DNA of 40,101 bases, taken from positions 1-40,101 of the forward strand of contig JBIKXS010000028.1 in the NCBI GenBank assembly GCA_044355655.1, in the 5' to 3' direction. The position numbers were made by a program, and so were the translations under genes. The notes under the pieces were generated by a model, which saw only the letters and a program-made list of their open reading frames with translations, did no database searches and had not been told where the DNA came from. Of the stretch, positions 1-8,580 are shown piece after piece (the first letter of the stretch is position 1; the number at the start of each line of letters is the position of its first letter). Origin of the DNA: UBA3064 sp023258775 (GTDB lineage Bacteria; Pseudomonadota; Gammaproteobacteria; Burkholderiales; Burkholderiaceae_E).

Positions 1-60
1 AGCGTCGCCTTCGGCCAAGATCGCCACAATTTGGCTTTCCGTGAACTTCGACTTCCTCAT
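1..60 (-). mobile_element. IS3-family transposase OrfA, N-terminal fragment (cut by window edge)
   Basis: The minus strand from 60 down to 1 encodes M-R-K-S-K-F-T-E-S-Q-I-V-A-I-L-A-E-G-D-A. This matches the start of the helix-turn-helix OrfA protein of IS3-family elements, which binds the terminal repeats and is joined to the DDE OrfB by frameshifting. An AGGAG at about 67-71 lies six bases before the ATG at 60, which favours this start over the ATG at 66. The rest of the element lies beyond the left edge. I could not place its terminal inverted repeat with certainty; it must lie between about 67 and 120. The element reads away from livM and sits directly downstream of it. Confidence 0.8.
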
Positions 61-119
61 CCTCATCTCCTAAAAGGACGGAAGCCTCTATTTTCATCTT
101 GTTGCCAGTTTCGGGAAGT

Positions 120-1178
120 CTACGCTTTGACTTCCAATTGAAGGCCGTTAAATTGATTGAATGGTAGACCCAGTTTAGTAACATTGTAGACAATGGACTT
201 TGCACCGGAAGCAAACTTAGATGACAGTCTTCCAATAGCTCCTGCTGCACCTTCTGGGAATATCAACAGAACAAAAAGTAATATCAATCCATAAATAATC
301 AGCCCAAATTTTTCTTGCCCAGCGATCGTTTCAACGATCACTAAAAGAATTGCGGTTCCAAGTAACGGGCCGGATCGTGTCCCTAAGCCACCAATCACAG
401 CAGCTATAAGCAACGCGACACTAAGGCGGACCGTGAATGCATCAGAACCTATAAACCCTGATTGATGAGCAAATAGACTTCCTGCAAGCCCCGCGCATGC
501 CGAACCGAATGCAAACGTTGCGGCACGCCAGAGTGGCACATTCAAACCGACGCTTGCAGCAAAGATCTCGGATTCTCTAAGCGCTCGAAGCGACCGACCC
601 GACGCAGTCTCACTGATGAAGTCTGCAGCCATTTGTACTAAAAGAAGACATACTAGACATAAAGCAAGATAGTTAAACGATGCACTAGACATTGAACTCC
701 CCGCAACCTGGGGAATCAGCATCAAACCCATTGTTCCGCCTGTCAGATCGACCCAGCGCTGTGCAGCAATGTCAACAATGAAGCCAAAGGCTAATGTCGT
801 CATCGCGAGGTAAAGACCGCGGGTACGAAGAGCAAACACACCAACCAGTGCGCCCGCAAAAAAGCTGAGTGCAGTTCCAAAAGGAATAGAAAGATAGATA
901 GGCCAGTTGAGCTTTAAACTAGTTATTGCGGATCCATACGCCCCGATGGCGAAAAATCCTGCGTGTCCAAGTGACATTTGGCCACTGAAGCCAAGCAGCA
1001 GATTTAAACCTATCACTGCTATTGCTGTGTAGCAAAATGTCTGAAGTTGATGCACGACGAAGCCACTGAATCCAGCATATGGCAATAGCAGACAAGCCAA
1101 AAAGCCAGCTACGTAGACAAGCCAAGGCGCACGCGTACCAGACAAAGCATCCCTAGCGAACATCATCGCTCCGCTCAC
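120..1178 (-). CDS. livM: Branched-chain amino acid-type ABC transporter permease (LivM)
   Basis: Integral-membrane permease of about 350 residues, the usual LivM length. It has about ten hydrophobic segments and the LivM-type stretch GFSGQMSLGHAGFFAIGAYG near residue 65, which carries the conserved G-(Q/H)-xSLGHA signature. The C-terminal EAA-like loop (SVGLNVPLWRAATFAFGSACAGLAG) couples to an ATPase. The frame opens at a GTG (1178) overlapping livH by 26 bases. An ATG pair at 1166/1163 is preceded by GGAG and is at least as likely to be the real start. The last residues (LPFNQFNGLQLEVKA) look non-conserved and lie next to the IS3 element, so the 3' end may have been altered by insertion. 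The partner ATPases LivG and LivF are not in the window and would lie beyond the IS element. Given the upstream enzymes, the substrate may be an organic acid rather than an amino acid. Confidence 0.88.
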   Translation of the reverse strand: MSGAMMFARDALSGTRAPWLVYVAGFLACLLLPYAGFSGFVVHQLQTFCYTAIAVIGLNLLLGFSGQMSLGHAGFFAIGAYGSAITSLKLNWPIYLSIPFGTALSFFAGALVGVFALRTRGLYLAMTTLAFGFIVDIAAQRWVDLTGGTMGLMLIPQVAGSSMSSASFNYLALCLVCLLLVQMAADFISETASGRSLRALRESEIFAASVGLNVPLWRAATFAFGSACAGLAGSLFAHQSGFIGSDAFTVRLSVALLIAAVIGGLGTRSGPLLGTAILLVIVETIAGQEKFGLIIYGLILLFVLLIFPEGAAGAIGRLSSKFASGAKSIVYNVTKLGLPFNQFNGLQLEVKA

Positions 1179-2052
1179 TGAAGATGCCTGAGGGGCGAAG
1201 CGCTACCATCGCCAAGGCAATTAACAATGGATACAGATCACCAAATTGAGAATCAAAGTAATTCGAATAGGCTTCACAGATACCGAACAAAAAACCACCA
1301 ATTAGAATTCCCACGGGGTTGCTGAATCCTCCAACTGTCGCCACGATCAATGCCTTGATCGTGAACACCAGACCCATGTGCGGCTGTAGAGTAACGATTG
1401 GGCCAATCAAAACACCCGCAACGCCGGCCAAAACTGAAGCAACGACAAATGCGAAGATCTTTACGCTTTTCGTATTTATCCCTAATAATTCAGCAGTTTC
1501 AGGATTAAAAGCGACGACCTGAATTGCTTTGCCCCATCTAGATTTCTTGATTAGCCACAAGAAGCAAGCGACTACAGTCATCGCAACAATAATAACGATA
1601 AGCTCTTCTAGAAGGAATCGCGCACCAAATATGGTGACCATTTGGTCACGCTCACTTGAAAACAGAGGTGGCGAATACTGAGCAGATTTACCCCAGACCA
1701 GTTCAACCGAATTTTGAGCAATCAAGGCCAGGCCAGCCGTCGTCAAAATCCAGCCATAAGCACCTACAGAAATTCGCTTAAAACGATCCAACGGCCTGAT
1801 TGCAACCCGCTCAAGAAAATACCCCATGAGGCCCAACATGCAAATCGACACGAGGACTGACAGGATCGCGTGAAGTCCCAACCGCCCTAAGCCCAGGACA
1901 AGAAATCCGGCGACCATCATATAGTCGCCTTGCCCAAAGTTAACGCGGTGCGTTGCCAAATGCGCAATGTAAAGACCCATTGCAACGAGCGCGTAGATGG
2001 AACCCATGGTCAACCCACTGATCGTGAGTTGCAATGAAGTTGAGAACTCCAT
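1153..2052 (-). CDS. livH: Branched-chain amino acid-type ABC transporter permease (LivH)
   Basis: Permease of 299 residues with about eight membrane segments, the usual LivH size. Recognisable features are the N-terminal LQLTISGLTMGSIYALVAMG segment, the HRVNFGQGDYMMVAG motif near residue 35 (LivH consensus NFAQGE-hhMhGA), and an EAA-type loop around residues 180-215 (NPETAELLGINTKSVKIFAF). It would pair with LivM to form the membrane pore of a Liv-type importer. The ATG at 2052 lies 34 bases after the end of the binding-protein gene. The 3' end overlaps the livM frame, so the two are probably translationally coupled. No strong Shine-Dalgarno sequence is visible before the ATG. Confidence 0.9.
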   Translation of the reverse strand: MEFSTSLQLTISGLTMGSIYALVAMGLYIAHLATHRVNFGQGDYMMVAGFLVLGLGRLGLHAILSVLVSICMLGLMGYFLERVAIRPLDRFKRISVGAYGWILTTAGLALIAQNSVELVWGKSAQYSPPLFSSERDQMVTIFGARFLLEELIVIIVAMTVVACFLWLIKKSRWGKAIQVVAFNPETAELLGINTKSVKIFAFVVASVLAGVAGVLIGPIVTLQPHMGLVFTIKALIVATVGGFSNPVGILIGGFLFGICEAYSNYFDSQFGDLYPLLIALAMVALRPSGIFSERSDDVR

Positions 2053-2086
2053 TGACTTAAAGCTTAGGATCTTGTGCGCTACACGT

Positions 2087-3216
2087 TCAATCCATCAACT
2101 TAACGACTGCCCCTCCCTTCCAAACACCGAGAAAAACATGCTCCTTATCCAAGCATTCGTGATCACTGGGACTAAAGGGCTTAGCCGGCGTTGCAGAGAC
2201 GGCTTGCAAAGAATCGATTGATTCAATGGCATTTCGAATCGCGATCGGGTCAGCCTTACCGACACGCTCTACTGCCTTGAAAACAATCTGACCAGCGTCG
2301 TATCCCAATGCGGCAAGGACAGGCCAACGATAGGCTCCCCCAAACTCTTTACGCATTCTTTCATCAAAGGTCTTTGACCGCGGCTGCGACATATCGAGCG
2401 CCTGTCCCATGACAGTACCCTCTATCGCTTCACGACCCACGATTTCCATAACCTTCATGGAAGACAGACCCCAGTTGCCTGCAACCACCGGACGATAGTT
2501 AACTTTAGCCATTGGCCGGTAAACGAGCTCAAAAGACTCGTGGAAATTTAAAATCAACTCAACACCCGCATCTCTCATCTTGACCATTTGAGGGGTTAAG
2601 TCGTTAACGCCTGGAGCAGCTGCTTCAACGAGGGCAAGGCTACTTCCTCGCGTCTTGATGCCATCTTGAATCTCTTTGGCAGCAAAGTTTCCATAACCCG
2701 TCGTCGAGTGAATTAAACCGATACGCTTGAATTTCTTGACACCCCAGTCAAGCATGCCATCGATCTGAAATTTTTCCACCATGGAACATCGAAAAATAAA
2801 GCTAGGCTTCTCACCTATGAACTGCGCGGTTATCTGTGTTGCGATCGAAGGCCCCGCAACGAGAGGGATGTTTGCCTTCTGAAAGACGGGTGCCATTGCC
2901 AGCACATTGCCGCTACTCACCGTTCCAATCGCAACAGGCACCTTATCTGATTGAATCAACCGTTGCGCTAAGGCCACCGCTCTTTGCGGGTTAGCTTCAT
3001 CGTCATACACCTGTATTCAATCTTGACCTTAGCGCCAGATGCCTCGTGATCCTTAAGAGCTAATCGGATTCCTTGGAGATACGATTCACCAAAGTCGACA
3101 ATTGCTGGTGGCCCACTTAGGCCTTGAATAACACCGACCTTAACTTGAGCAAATGACGCACTACTAATCACCATCGAGCAAGCGGCGAAAGTTAAATACC
3201 TTTTAAGCATGTTCAT
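2087..3216 (-). pseudogene. livK: Liv-type periplasmic substrate-binding protein, frameshifted
   Basis: Two overlapping reading frames together give about 376 residues, the full length of a LivK-type (peripla_BP_6) receptor. The first (3216 to 2968) carries a Sec signal peptide (MNMLKRYLTFAACSMVISSASFAQ) and the start of lobe 1 (VKVGVIQGLSGPPAIVDFGE). The second (3010 to 2087) resumes with YDDEANPQRAVALAQRLIQ and runs to the end. In the family the first frame should read ...VKIEY-x-VYDDEANP. Here TAC is followed by AG then GTG, so one base is missing near 3000-3005. A GGAG lies at good distance from the ATG at 3216. As read, the first product stops at 82 residues. Restart at the internal ATG 3010 would lack the signal peptide, so the importer is probably inactive unless this is a sequencing error. 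It sits between the catabolic genes and livH. Confidence 0.85.
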
Positions 3217-3278
3217 TGAATGTCTCCATGTTTGCGAACGTTATGTTGTCAATATTTTTATTGAAATAAGGTACCTGC

Positions 3279-4073
3279 TCACACTCCCCTAAACGAAGCG
3301 ACACGTCGATCCTTAAAGGCCGACGTACCTTCTTGCAGGTCTTCTGTGAACCCCAGATCGTGAAATGATGCCGACTCTAGTCTTAGCGCCTCATCAAAAG
3401 ACATGCCGTAGATTCTTCTAATTACTTCTTTAGCGAAGCGTTGCGGCAGGGGTGCTCTAGAAGCTAGATGTTTTGCGTAGCGAATCGCTTCATCAATGAG
3501 TTTCTCAATTGGGAAAACCCGATTGACCAAACCGATGCGAAGTGCATGGTCTGCATTGATCCTATCGCCCGACAGGATCATTTCCATAGCATGCCCCATG
3601 CCTACAATTTGTGGTAATCGCACTAGTCCGCCATCGCAGGCGTGAAAGCCCCAACCAACATCCTGGAGTGCAAATTCTGCATTTGTAGAACAAAACCGAA
3701 TATCAGCAGCGAGTGCAAGCTCAAATCCACCAGAAATTGCATAGCCATTTATGGCGGCGACAATTGGCTTGTCAATCTTTAGCCCACGTGTGATCCCACC
3801 GAATCCAGGACCATTTGTAAAACGTCTTCTAAACTCTGGAGCAGGTCTGGTAGCGAAATTCATTGTGTAAGTCTTCAAATCGGCACCGGCACAAAACGAC
3901 TGATTTCCGGAACCGGTGATGACCGCGACCCTTGCAGCGTCATCGCAATCAAAACGAACCCATGCCTCAATAAGTTGATCGTTTGCCTCGAAGTCCAACG
4001 AATTCATTTTGCCAGGGCGATTAATTGTAATCATTACAATATCGTCAAGGTTTTCATAAATGATTGAATTCAA
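3279..4073 (-). CDS. Enoyl-CoA hydratase/isomerase (crotonase) family protein
   Basis: Crotonase-fold enzyme of 264 residues acting on a CoA thioester. The oxyanion-hole segments are visible as FCAGADLK (about residue 60) and NGYAISGGFELAL (about 108-120). The first catalytic glutamate of classical hydratases (GGxE) is present. The second (in FGxPE) is replaced by aspartate in FALQDVGWG. This suggests an isomerase, hydrolase or atypical hydratase rather than textbook hydration, and the exact reaction cannot be named. Translation appears to start at TTG (4073), preceded by GGAG seven bases upstream; the following residues NSIIYENLDD match the family's N-terminus. The gene lies 12 bases after the DUF35-type partner in the same operon as a thiolase and an acyl-CoA ligase, consistent with a beta-oxidation-like side-chain or ring-fission pathway. 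Confidence 0.88.
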   Translation of the reverse strand: MNSIIYENLDDIVMITINRPGKMNSLDFEANDQLIEAWVRFDCDDAARVAVITGSGNQSFCAGADLKTYTMNFATRPAPEFRRRFTNGPGFGGITRGLKIDKPIVAAINGYAISGGFELALAADIRFCSTNAEFALQDVGWGFHACDGGLVRLPQIVGMGHAMEMILSGDRINADHALRIGLVNRVFPIEKLIDEAIRYAKHLASRAPLPQRFAKEVIRRIYGMSFDEALRLESASFHDLGFTEDLQEGTSAFKDRRVASFRGV

Positions 4074-4085
4074 GTCAGCACTCCT

Positions 4086-4406
4086 TCAATGGTTCGGTGA
4101 GTTTGAAAAGTGAATTTGCATCCCGTCCTGGCGTAACTCATAGACTGACTGGCCTAATTCAGGTTCACTGTCTCCGAATTCCAAGACTCCCGTCACCCTC
4201 AATCCATCGGTCATTTCAACAACACAGACGTGGTAAGGCGAAGTCAGATTAATACCTGCTGGCGGGCGCCGAATCGTTGTAAAACTAATCAGGACACCTT
4301 GTGTTGATCCATAACCCAAGTCAAACTCTTCGTGCATACATTTTGAACAGATCGCTGGCGGGGCCAAAGTGGCTTCAGCACACCTGACGCATCGATAAAT
4401 CTTCAA
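4086..4406 (-). CDS. Zinc-ribbon/OB-fold (DUF35-type) thiolase partner
   Basis: Protein of 106 residues with an N-terminal rubredoxin-like zinc ribbon (CVRC at 6-9, CSKC at 20-23) followed by a short OB-fold strand pattern (GVLISFTTIRRPP...VTGVLEFGD). This is the architecture of the ChsH2 C-terminal/DUF35 family, members of which bind SCP-x-type thiolases or MaoC-like hydratases and stabilise or activate them. Its start ATG overlaps the thiolase stop codon by four bases (ATGA), the arrangement expected for a stoichiometric complex. It probably works with the thiolase encoded immediately upstream. No catalytic residues are evident. Confidence 0.85.
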   Translation of the reverse strand: MKIYRCVRCAEATLAPPAICSKCMHEEFDLGYGSTQGVLISFTTIRRPPAGINLTSPYHVCVVEMTDGLRVTGVLEFGDSEPELGQSVYELRQDGMQIHFSNSPNH

Positions 4407-5578
4407 GTATCAATCCCTCTGAAAATTGAAACAGTACATGCGACACCCGTCCCGCCTAGATTGTGTGTCATGCCGGTTCGAGCTTTCTGAACTTGATTTG
4501 GATGTTCATGGCGAAGCTGCTTAACTACCTCGTAAACTTGGGCCACACCAGTTGCACCGACTGGATGACCCTTTCCAAGTAGTCCTCCGCTCGGATTGAT
4601 CGCAAGGTCACCATCTACTGCGGTACGACCCTCCATTACCCACTTCCCTCCCTGGCCCCGAGGTACTAAACCTAAATCCTCGCTGTCGATAATCTCAGCA
4701 ATAGAAAAGCAATCATGAAGTTCCACAAGATCAATCTGCGCAGGGCTGAGTGCTGCACTTTGGAGCGCGATTGCCGCTGCGCTCACCGTAGCATCAAAGG
4801 ACAACAGATCCCTATGCCCAGCTATTCGCGAAGAACCGCGGGTCTGTATGGATGAAAGAGCCTCTACAAATGGCACCTTTCTCGAAGGGCCTAATTGGCG
4901 CATGAGGCGTTCTGAAATTACAACAACCGCTGCAGCACCATCGCTCGTAGGACAGCAGTCGTAGAGTTGAATCGGATCGCAAATCATCGCACTCGAGCAA
5001 ATCTGATCGATCGTTATCTCCGCACCCATCTGTGCCAGAGGATTTCTTAACCCGTTGAGCTTGTTTTTCAGAACAACGGCAGCCACCTCATCTCGAGTCG
5101 TTCCATAACGCTGAGAGTGCATCCGCCATGCAAGCCCGAACAGACCGGGAAATGTCAATCCACTCGGACTGTCGTATTCATGGTCCATGGCACAGTTTAG
5201 AGCTGCCGTTGATTGCGGTGTTTTTGCATGAGTCATCGTCTCAACACCGATCGCTATCGCAGCATCGACTGATCCTGAACTCACCGCTAGATATGCATGC
5301 CGAAAAGCAATGCCACCTGAAGCGCACGCACCTTCGACCTTAGTGCAGGGAATATTATTCAGGCCAAGCCTGTCTGCAACAATTCCTGCCAGAACTTCCT
5401 TGCCGTTGAGTGGGCCACTCACAAAGTTACCAAGGTATAAGGCCCCTATGTTACTGCGGTCTACTTGTGCATCCCTAATAGCAAACGCGGCTGCCTTGAC
5501 GGCAAGGTGTTCAATTGAGGTCCCCTCATGCTTTCCAAAGGTTGTCGATCCAATTCCTGCAACAAATACCCTAGACAT
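4403..5578 (-). CDS. SCP-x-type thiolase / acetyl-CoA acetyltransferase
   Basis: Protein of 391 residues, full length for a non-decarboxylating condensing-enzyme-like thiolase. The nucleophilic cysteine lies in VEGACASGG (about residue 85), the substrate-side histidine in VELHDCFS (about 290), and the C-terminal GLLGKGHPVGATG carries the second active-site histidine. Replacement of the classical C-terminal CxG by GGTGVACTVS is typical of SCP-x-like thiolases that partner with DUF35 proteins. It probably cleaves a beta-ketoacyl-CoA to a shortened acyl-CoA plus acetyl- or propionyl-CoA. A good AGGAG precedes the ATG at 5578. The first bases overlap the end of the ligase gene by eight bases, so the two are co-translated. 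The substrate is unknown. Confidence 0.9.
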   Translation of the reverse strand: MSRVFVAGIGSTTFGKHEGTSIEHLAVKAAAFAIRDAQVDRSNIGALYLGNFVSGPLNGKEVLAGIVADRLGLNNIPCTKVEGACASGGIAFRHAYLAVSSGSVDAAIAIGVETMTHAKTPQSTAALNCAMDHEYDSPSGLTFPGLFGLAWRMHSQRYGTTRDEVAAVVLKNKLNGLRNPLAQMGAEITIDQICSSAMICDPIQLYDCCPTSDGAAAVVVISERLMRQLGPSRKVPFVEALSSIQTRGSSRIAGHRDLLSFDATVSAAAIALQSAALSPAQIDLVELHDCFSIAEIIDSEDLGLVPRGQGGKWVMEGRTAVDGDLAINPSGGLLGKGHPVGATGVAQVYEVVKQLRHEHPNQVQKARTGMTHNLGGTGVACTVSIFRGIDT

Positions 5579-7160
5579 GGGACTGCTCCTGTTTCAAGAC
5601 TTCTCTAAGTGCAGTCTTTAAAATCTTTCCATAGTTGTTCTTAGGCAAGGCGTCGGTCTTAAAGTATTGTTTCGGTCTTTTGAATCGGGCTATGTTTGAA
5701 AGGCACAACGCGTCCAAGTCATCGAAACTAACGTCACGGCCTTCTTTCGAAACAAAAAAAGCAACCACCTCTTCGCCCCAATCTGGATGAGGCTTTCCAA
5801 TGACCGATACCTCCAGCACATCCGGGTGTCTTAGAAGAATCTCCTCTATCTCTCTTGGGTAAATATTCGTACCACCCGAAATGATCATATCCTTAGATCG
5901 ATCCCGTAACGATAGCAATCCATCTTCGTCTAAAATTCCCACGTCGCCAGTCCACAGCCAACCATCTCGCAAAGCTTGCGCAGTCGCTAACGGGTTGTTC
6001 CAATAGCCAAGCATTGTGCAGTCACTCCGACAGATCACCTCGCCTAGTTCACCCGCAGGTTGATCGAACCCCAAGTCATTCACAACTCTTACTTCCACAC
6101 CAGTCCTTGGATAACCGCAAGACCCCAGTTTTCTCAGATGGTCGTGATCGCGTGTTCCTTGGTGCATACGCTTTGATAGCCCGGCAATTGTCATTGGACT
6201 TTCGCCCTGCCCATACAATTGATACAGCCGAGGACCAAAACAATCCAGAGCCATCTGTAAGTCATGAACATACATAGGCCCACCACCGTAATAGAGGGTT
6301 CTCAACCCAGGGAATTCGCTTCTTAGGGCGACCGAATGCATCAATCTGGTAACCATCGTCGGCGCTGCGAACATCGTGACTTTTTCGAATTGCTCCAGAG
6401 CACTGAGCACTTCTTCGGTATCAAAGCCACTGAGGATGACCTGGGTTCCCCCTCCCAGCAAATGCGGCAAAGCATATAAGCCAGACCCGTGGGACAGTGG
6501 CGCCGCATGCACCTTGTGATCGCCACCCTGAACGATTTCAATATCAGAACAATAAGCCATGGACATGAAAAGGAGATTCCTATGGGTCAGCATTGCCCCC
6601 TTTGGCTTCCCAGTCGTACCTGATGTGTAAAAAATCCATGCAAGGTCATTGGGCATCACTTGTTGTAGCTTGATTGCAGGATGATCGTAGAGCGAACAAT
6701 AGTTACAGCTGTCTACATCAACCAATTCAGTGCTTAATTCGATCTGCGTGAGTGCATCCTTGAGCGCCTCGATCTTGCTTTCAGCAGTGAAAAGCGCTTT
6801 GATTCCACAGTCGCTTGCGATGTGTGCGACCTCCTTTGGATGAAGCTTCGCATTGATAGGGACAGCACACGCACCAAGATGCCAACAGGCGAAAAGAAGA
6901 TCGAGAAACTCTGGACGATTTTCTAAGAACAACCCTAGGCGATCTCCTTGTTTTACGCCGATTCTTAAAGCGATTCCGTGGGCTAGTTGCATAACGCGCT
7001 GATGGAATTGCCCGAACGAACAGGTTTCCCTTGAGTAGCCAACAACCTTCGAGCGACTCAAACCACGACGAACTTGCTCCGAAATCGTTTTATCGACTAT
7101 CGCAATGTTGTTGGGTACTGCCTTAGCCTTCTGCCACAGAAATTGTGCAAGACTTGACAT
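5571..7160 (-). CDS. Acyl-CoA synthetase / AMP-dependent CoA ligase
   Basis: Adenylate-forming enzyme of 529 residues. Visible core motifs, in order: the P-loop WIFYTSGTTGKPKGAML (about 180-196), the A5-like YGQGESPM, the adenylate-binding aspartate in GWLWTGDVG, the hinge DRSKDMIISGGTNIYPREIE, and the C-terminal catalytic lysine in PKNNYGKILK. It activates a carboxylic acid with ATP to the acyl-AMP and then the CoA thioester. It is the first gene of the minus-strand operon, so it probably catalyses the entry step of the pathway whose later steps are the thiolase and crotonase. The ATG at 7160 has a GGAG eight bases upstream. It resembles long- or medium-chain and aromatic-acid ligases, and the sequence does not settle the substrate. 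Confidence 0.92.
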   Translation of the reverse strand: MSSLAQFLWQKAKAVPNNIAIVDKTISEQVRRGLSRSKVVGYSRETCSFGQFHQRVMQLAHGIALRIGVKQGDRLGLFLENRPEFLDLLFACWHLGACAVPINAKLHPKEVAHIASDCGIKALFTAESKIEALKDALTQIELSTELVDVDSCNYCSLYDHPAIKLQQVMPNDLAWIFYTSGTTGKPKGAMLTHRNLLFMSMAYCSDIEIVQGGDHKVHAAPLSHGSGLYALPHLLGGGTQVILSGFDTEEVLSALEQFEKVTMFAAPTMVTRLMHSVALRSEFPGLRTLYYGGGPMYVHDLQMALDCFGPRLYQLYGQGESPMTIAGLSKRMHQGTRDHDHLRKLGSCGYPRTGVEVRVVNDLGFDQPAGELGEVICRSDCTMLGYWNNPLATAQALRDGWLWTGDVGILDEDGLLSLRDRSKDMIISGGTNIYPREIEEILLRHPDVLEVSVIGKPHPDWGEEVVAFFVSKEGRDVSFDDLDALCLSNIARFKRPKQYFKTDALPKNNYGKILKTALREVLKQEQSHV

Positions 7161-7584
7161 TGAAGCACTCCGAAGCTGTCCGAAACCTAAGTGAAAGACT
7201 CACATGTTGCGAGACGAAATAAACTGCTTATGCGTCCCGATGGCGACCCAGGTCAATCTAATGATTCCATTTGCACTGCTCAATAAATCATCCAAGCCTA
7301 CCGGTGCACTCTATGCTTAAGTGTCAGTAAGATGTAGATAGCCCTATTTCGTTTTATCCACTTCCGAATCACCCAAGACTAATGATTGAGAGGCAGACAT
7401 TGATTCGATTCAATTGAGCACTGCTCGCTTAAAACGAAATCGTCGTACCTCGGAAGTGAGCATGCGCCCCTTCCATTCTTTGAGAGGCTATGCTTCAGTT
7501 ACGCACCTGCTTTGATGCAGCGACAAAATTACCAAATCGATGCGAAGACATCGCAACTCAGATCAACGCTTACATGGAGACAAG
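7161..7584. promoter_or_regulatory. Divergent intergenic region of two catabolic/transport operons
   Basis: This 424-base gap separates the starts of two divergent operons and should hold both promoters. It contains two perfect inverted repeats that are interleaved rather than nested: ATTTCGTTTTA (7346-7356) pairs with TAAAACGAAAT (7430-7440), and CACTTCCGA (7359-7367) pairs with TCGGAAGTG (7450-7458). The separations (84 and 91 bases) would allow looping between half-sites. A shorter repeat, CGATG-N6-CATCG, lies at about 7538-7553 just before the plus-strand operon. No regulator gene adjoins the region. I cannot assign -35/-10 elements with confidence. Confidence 0.5.
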
Positions 7585-8580
7585 ATGAAGACTTCCGATC
7601 AAGTGCTTTTAGAGCCCTCTTGGTCAAGGCGTAGTGCCTTGAGCGCTGGCCTCACGGTCGGTGTAATGCCGTGGCTTGCGCGTGCTCAGAGCACCCCAAT
7701 GGTTCGAATTGGTGTACCCACAAAAACCTACTTCCCAACGATCATCGCTGAGACTGCGCTCAGGCAAAAACTTTATGAGAAAGAAGGGATACGAGCAGAG
7801 ATCACAATCTATCGAAGTGGTGCTGAGGGATTTGAAGCACTTGCAGCTGGCGCAACGGATCTCATCTATAACTCTTCTTCGAGTGTAGCTGCTGGATTGA
7901 TGAAGGGCGTCAAGTCGCGATGCGTTGCAAACGGGGGCCTTGGATATTACGGATGGCATATGATGGTGAAGCCGGAGTCTCCGATTAAAGGCCTTGCAGA
8001 TCTTGCAGGAAAGAAAGTCGGTATCACTTCTGCTGGATCAGGTTCGGATATTCTTGCGCTATGGTCCGCGGCTAATCAGAAGATTCAATTCAGTCGGGTG
8101 CCTGTTGGTGGCGGCGGGCTCGTCCCTAATTTACTCAGCGGCAATCTCGATGCAACCGTTTTATATTCTCCTCTGACCTATCAGGTGATGCAGGCGAAGC
8201 AGGCCCGATCGATCGGCGACTTTGGCGATCTAGTACCTCCTCATTCCACAGGCTCTTGGATTGCATCGGATAAATTTATCGGAGAGCGCGGCCAGGTACT
8301 TCAAAAAGTGCTTAATGCGCTTTACGGGGGCGTTGCATTCTTGAGAACCCCTGCAAACAGACCGACTGCAATTAAATTAATCGCTGAAATCGACGAAATT
8401 CCAGAACCTATTGCAGCAGCAGAGCTTGACGGCAATATTGTCAAGCTTTCAACAACAGGTGAATTCCGGATGGAATGGATGGAACGTGCACTTGAGATGG
8501 CCAAACTCATCGGCATGACCAATCTGGCAGCAGCTTCAGACATGTTCACCACTAAGTTCTTGCCGGTTCCGACCAAGTGA
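7585..8580 (+). CDS. NMT1/SsuA-like ABC transporter substrate-binding protein (Tat-type signal)
   Basis: Periplasmic binding protein of about 331 residues. The start chosen is the ATG at 7585, preceded by GGAGACAAG; an upstream in-frame ATG at 7540 would add 15 unlikely residues. The N-terminus has a twin-arginine-like motif (SRRSALSAG), a hydrophobic stretch and an AxA cleavage site (ARAQ). The mature part shows the NMT1/SsuA fold: VRIGVPTKTYFPTIIAETAL, then AAGATDLIYNSSSSVA, then the second lobe around GLADLAGKKVGITSAGSGSD. Such proteins capture sulfonates, nitrate, pyrimidine precursors or aromatic acids for import. The neighbouring permeases and ATPase form the rest of the importer. The ligand is not evident. 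Confidence 0.85.
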   Translation: MKTSDQVLLEPSWSRRSALSAGLTVGVMPWLARAQSTPMVRIGVPTKTYFPTIIAETALRQKLYEKEGIRAEITIYRSGAEGFEALAAGATDLIYNSSSSVAAGLMKGVKSRCVANGGLGYYGWHMMVKPESPIKGLADLAGKKVGITSAGSGSDILALWSAANQKIQFSRVPVGGGGLVPNLLSGNLDATVLYSPLTYQVMQAKQARSIGDFGDLVPPHSTGSWIASDKFIGERGQVLQKVLNALYGGVAFLRTPANRPTAIKLIAEIDEIPEPIAAAELDGNIVKLSTTGEFRMEWMERALEMAKLIGMTNLAAASDMFTTKFLPVPTK

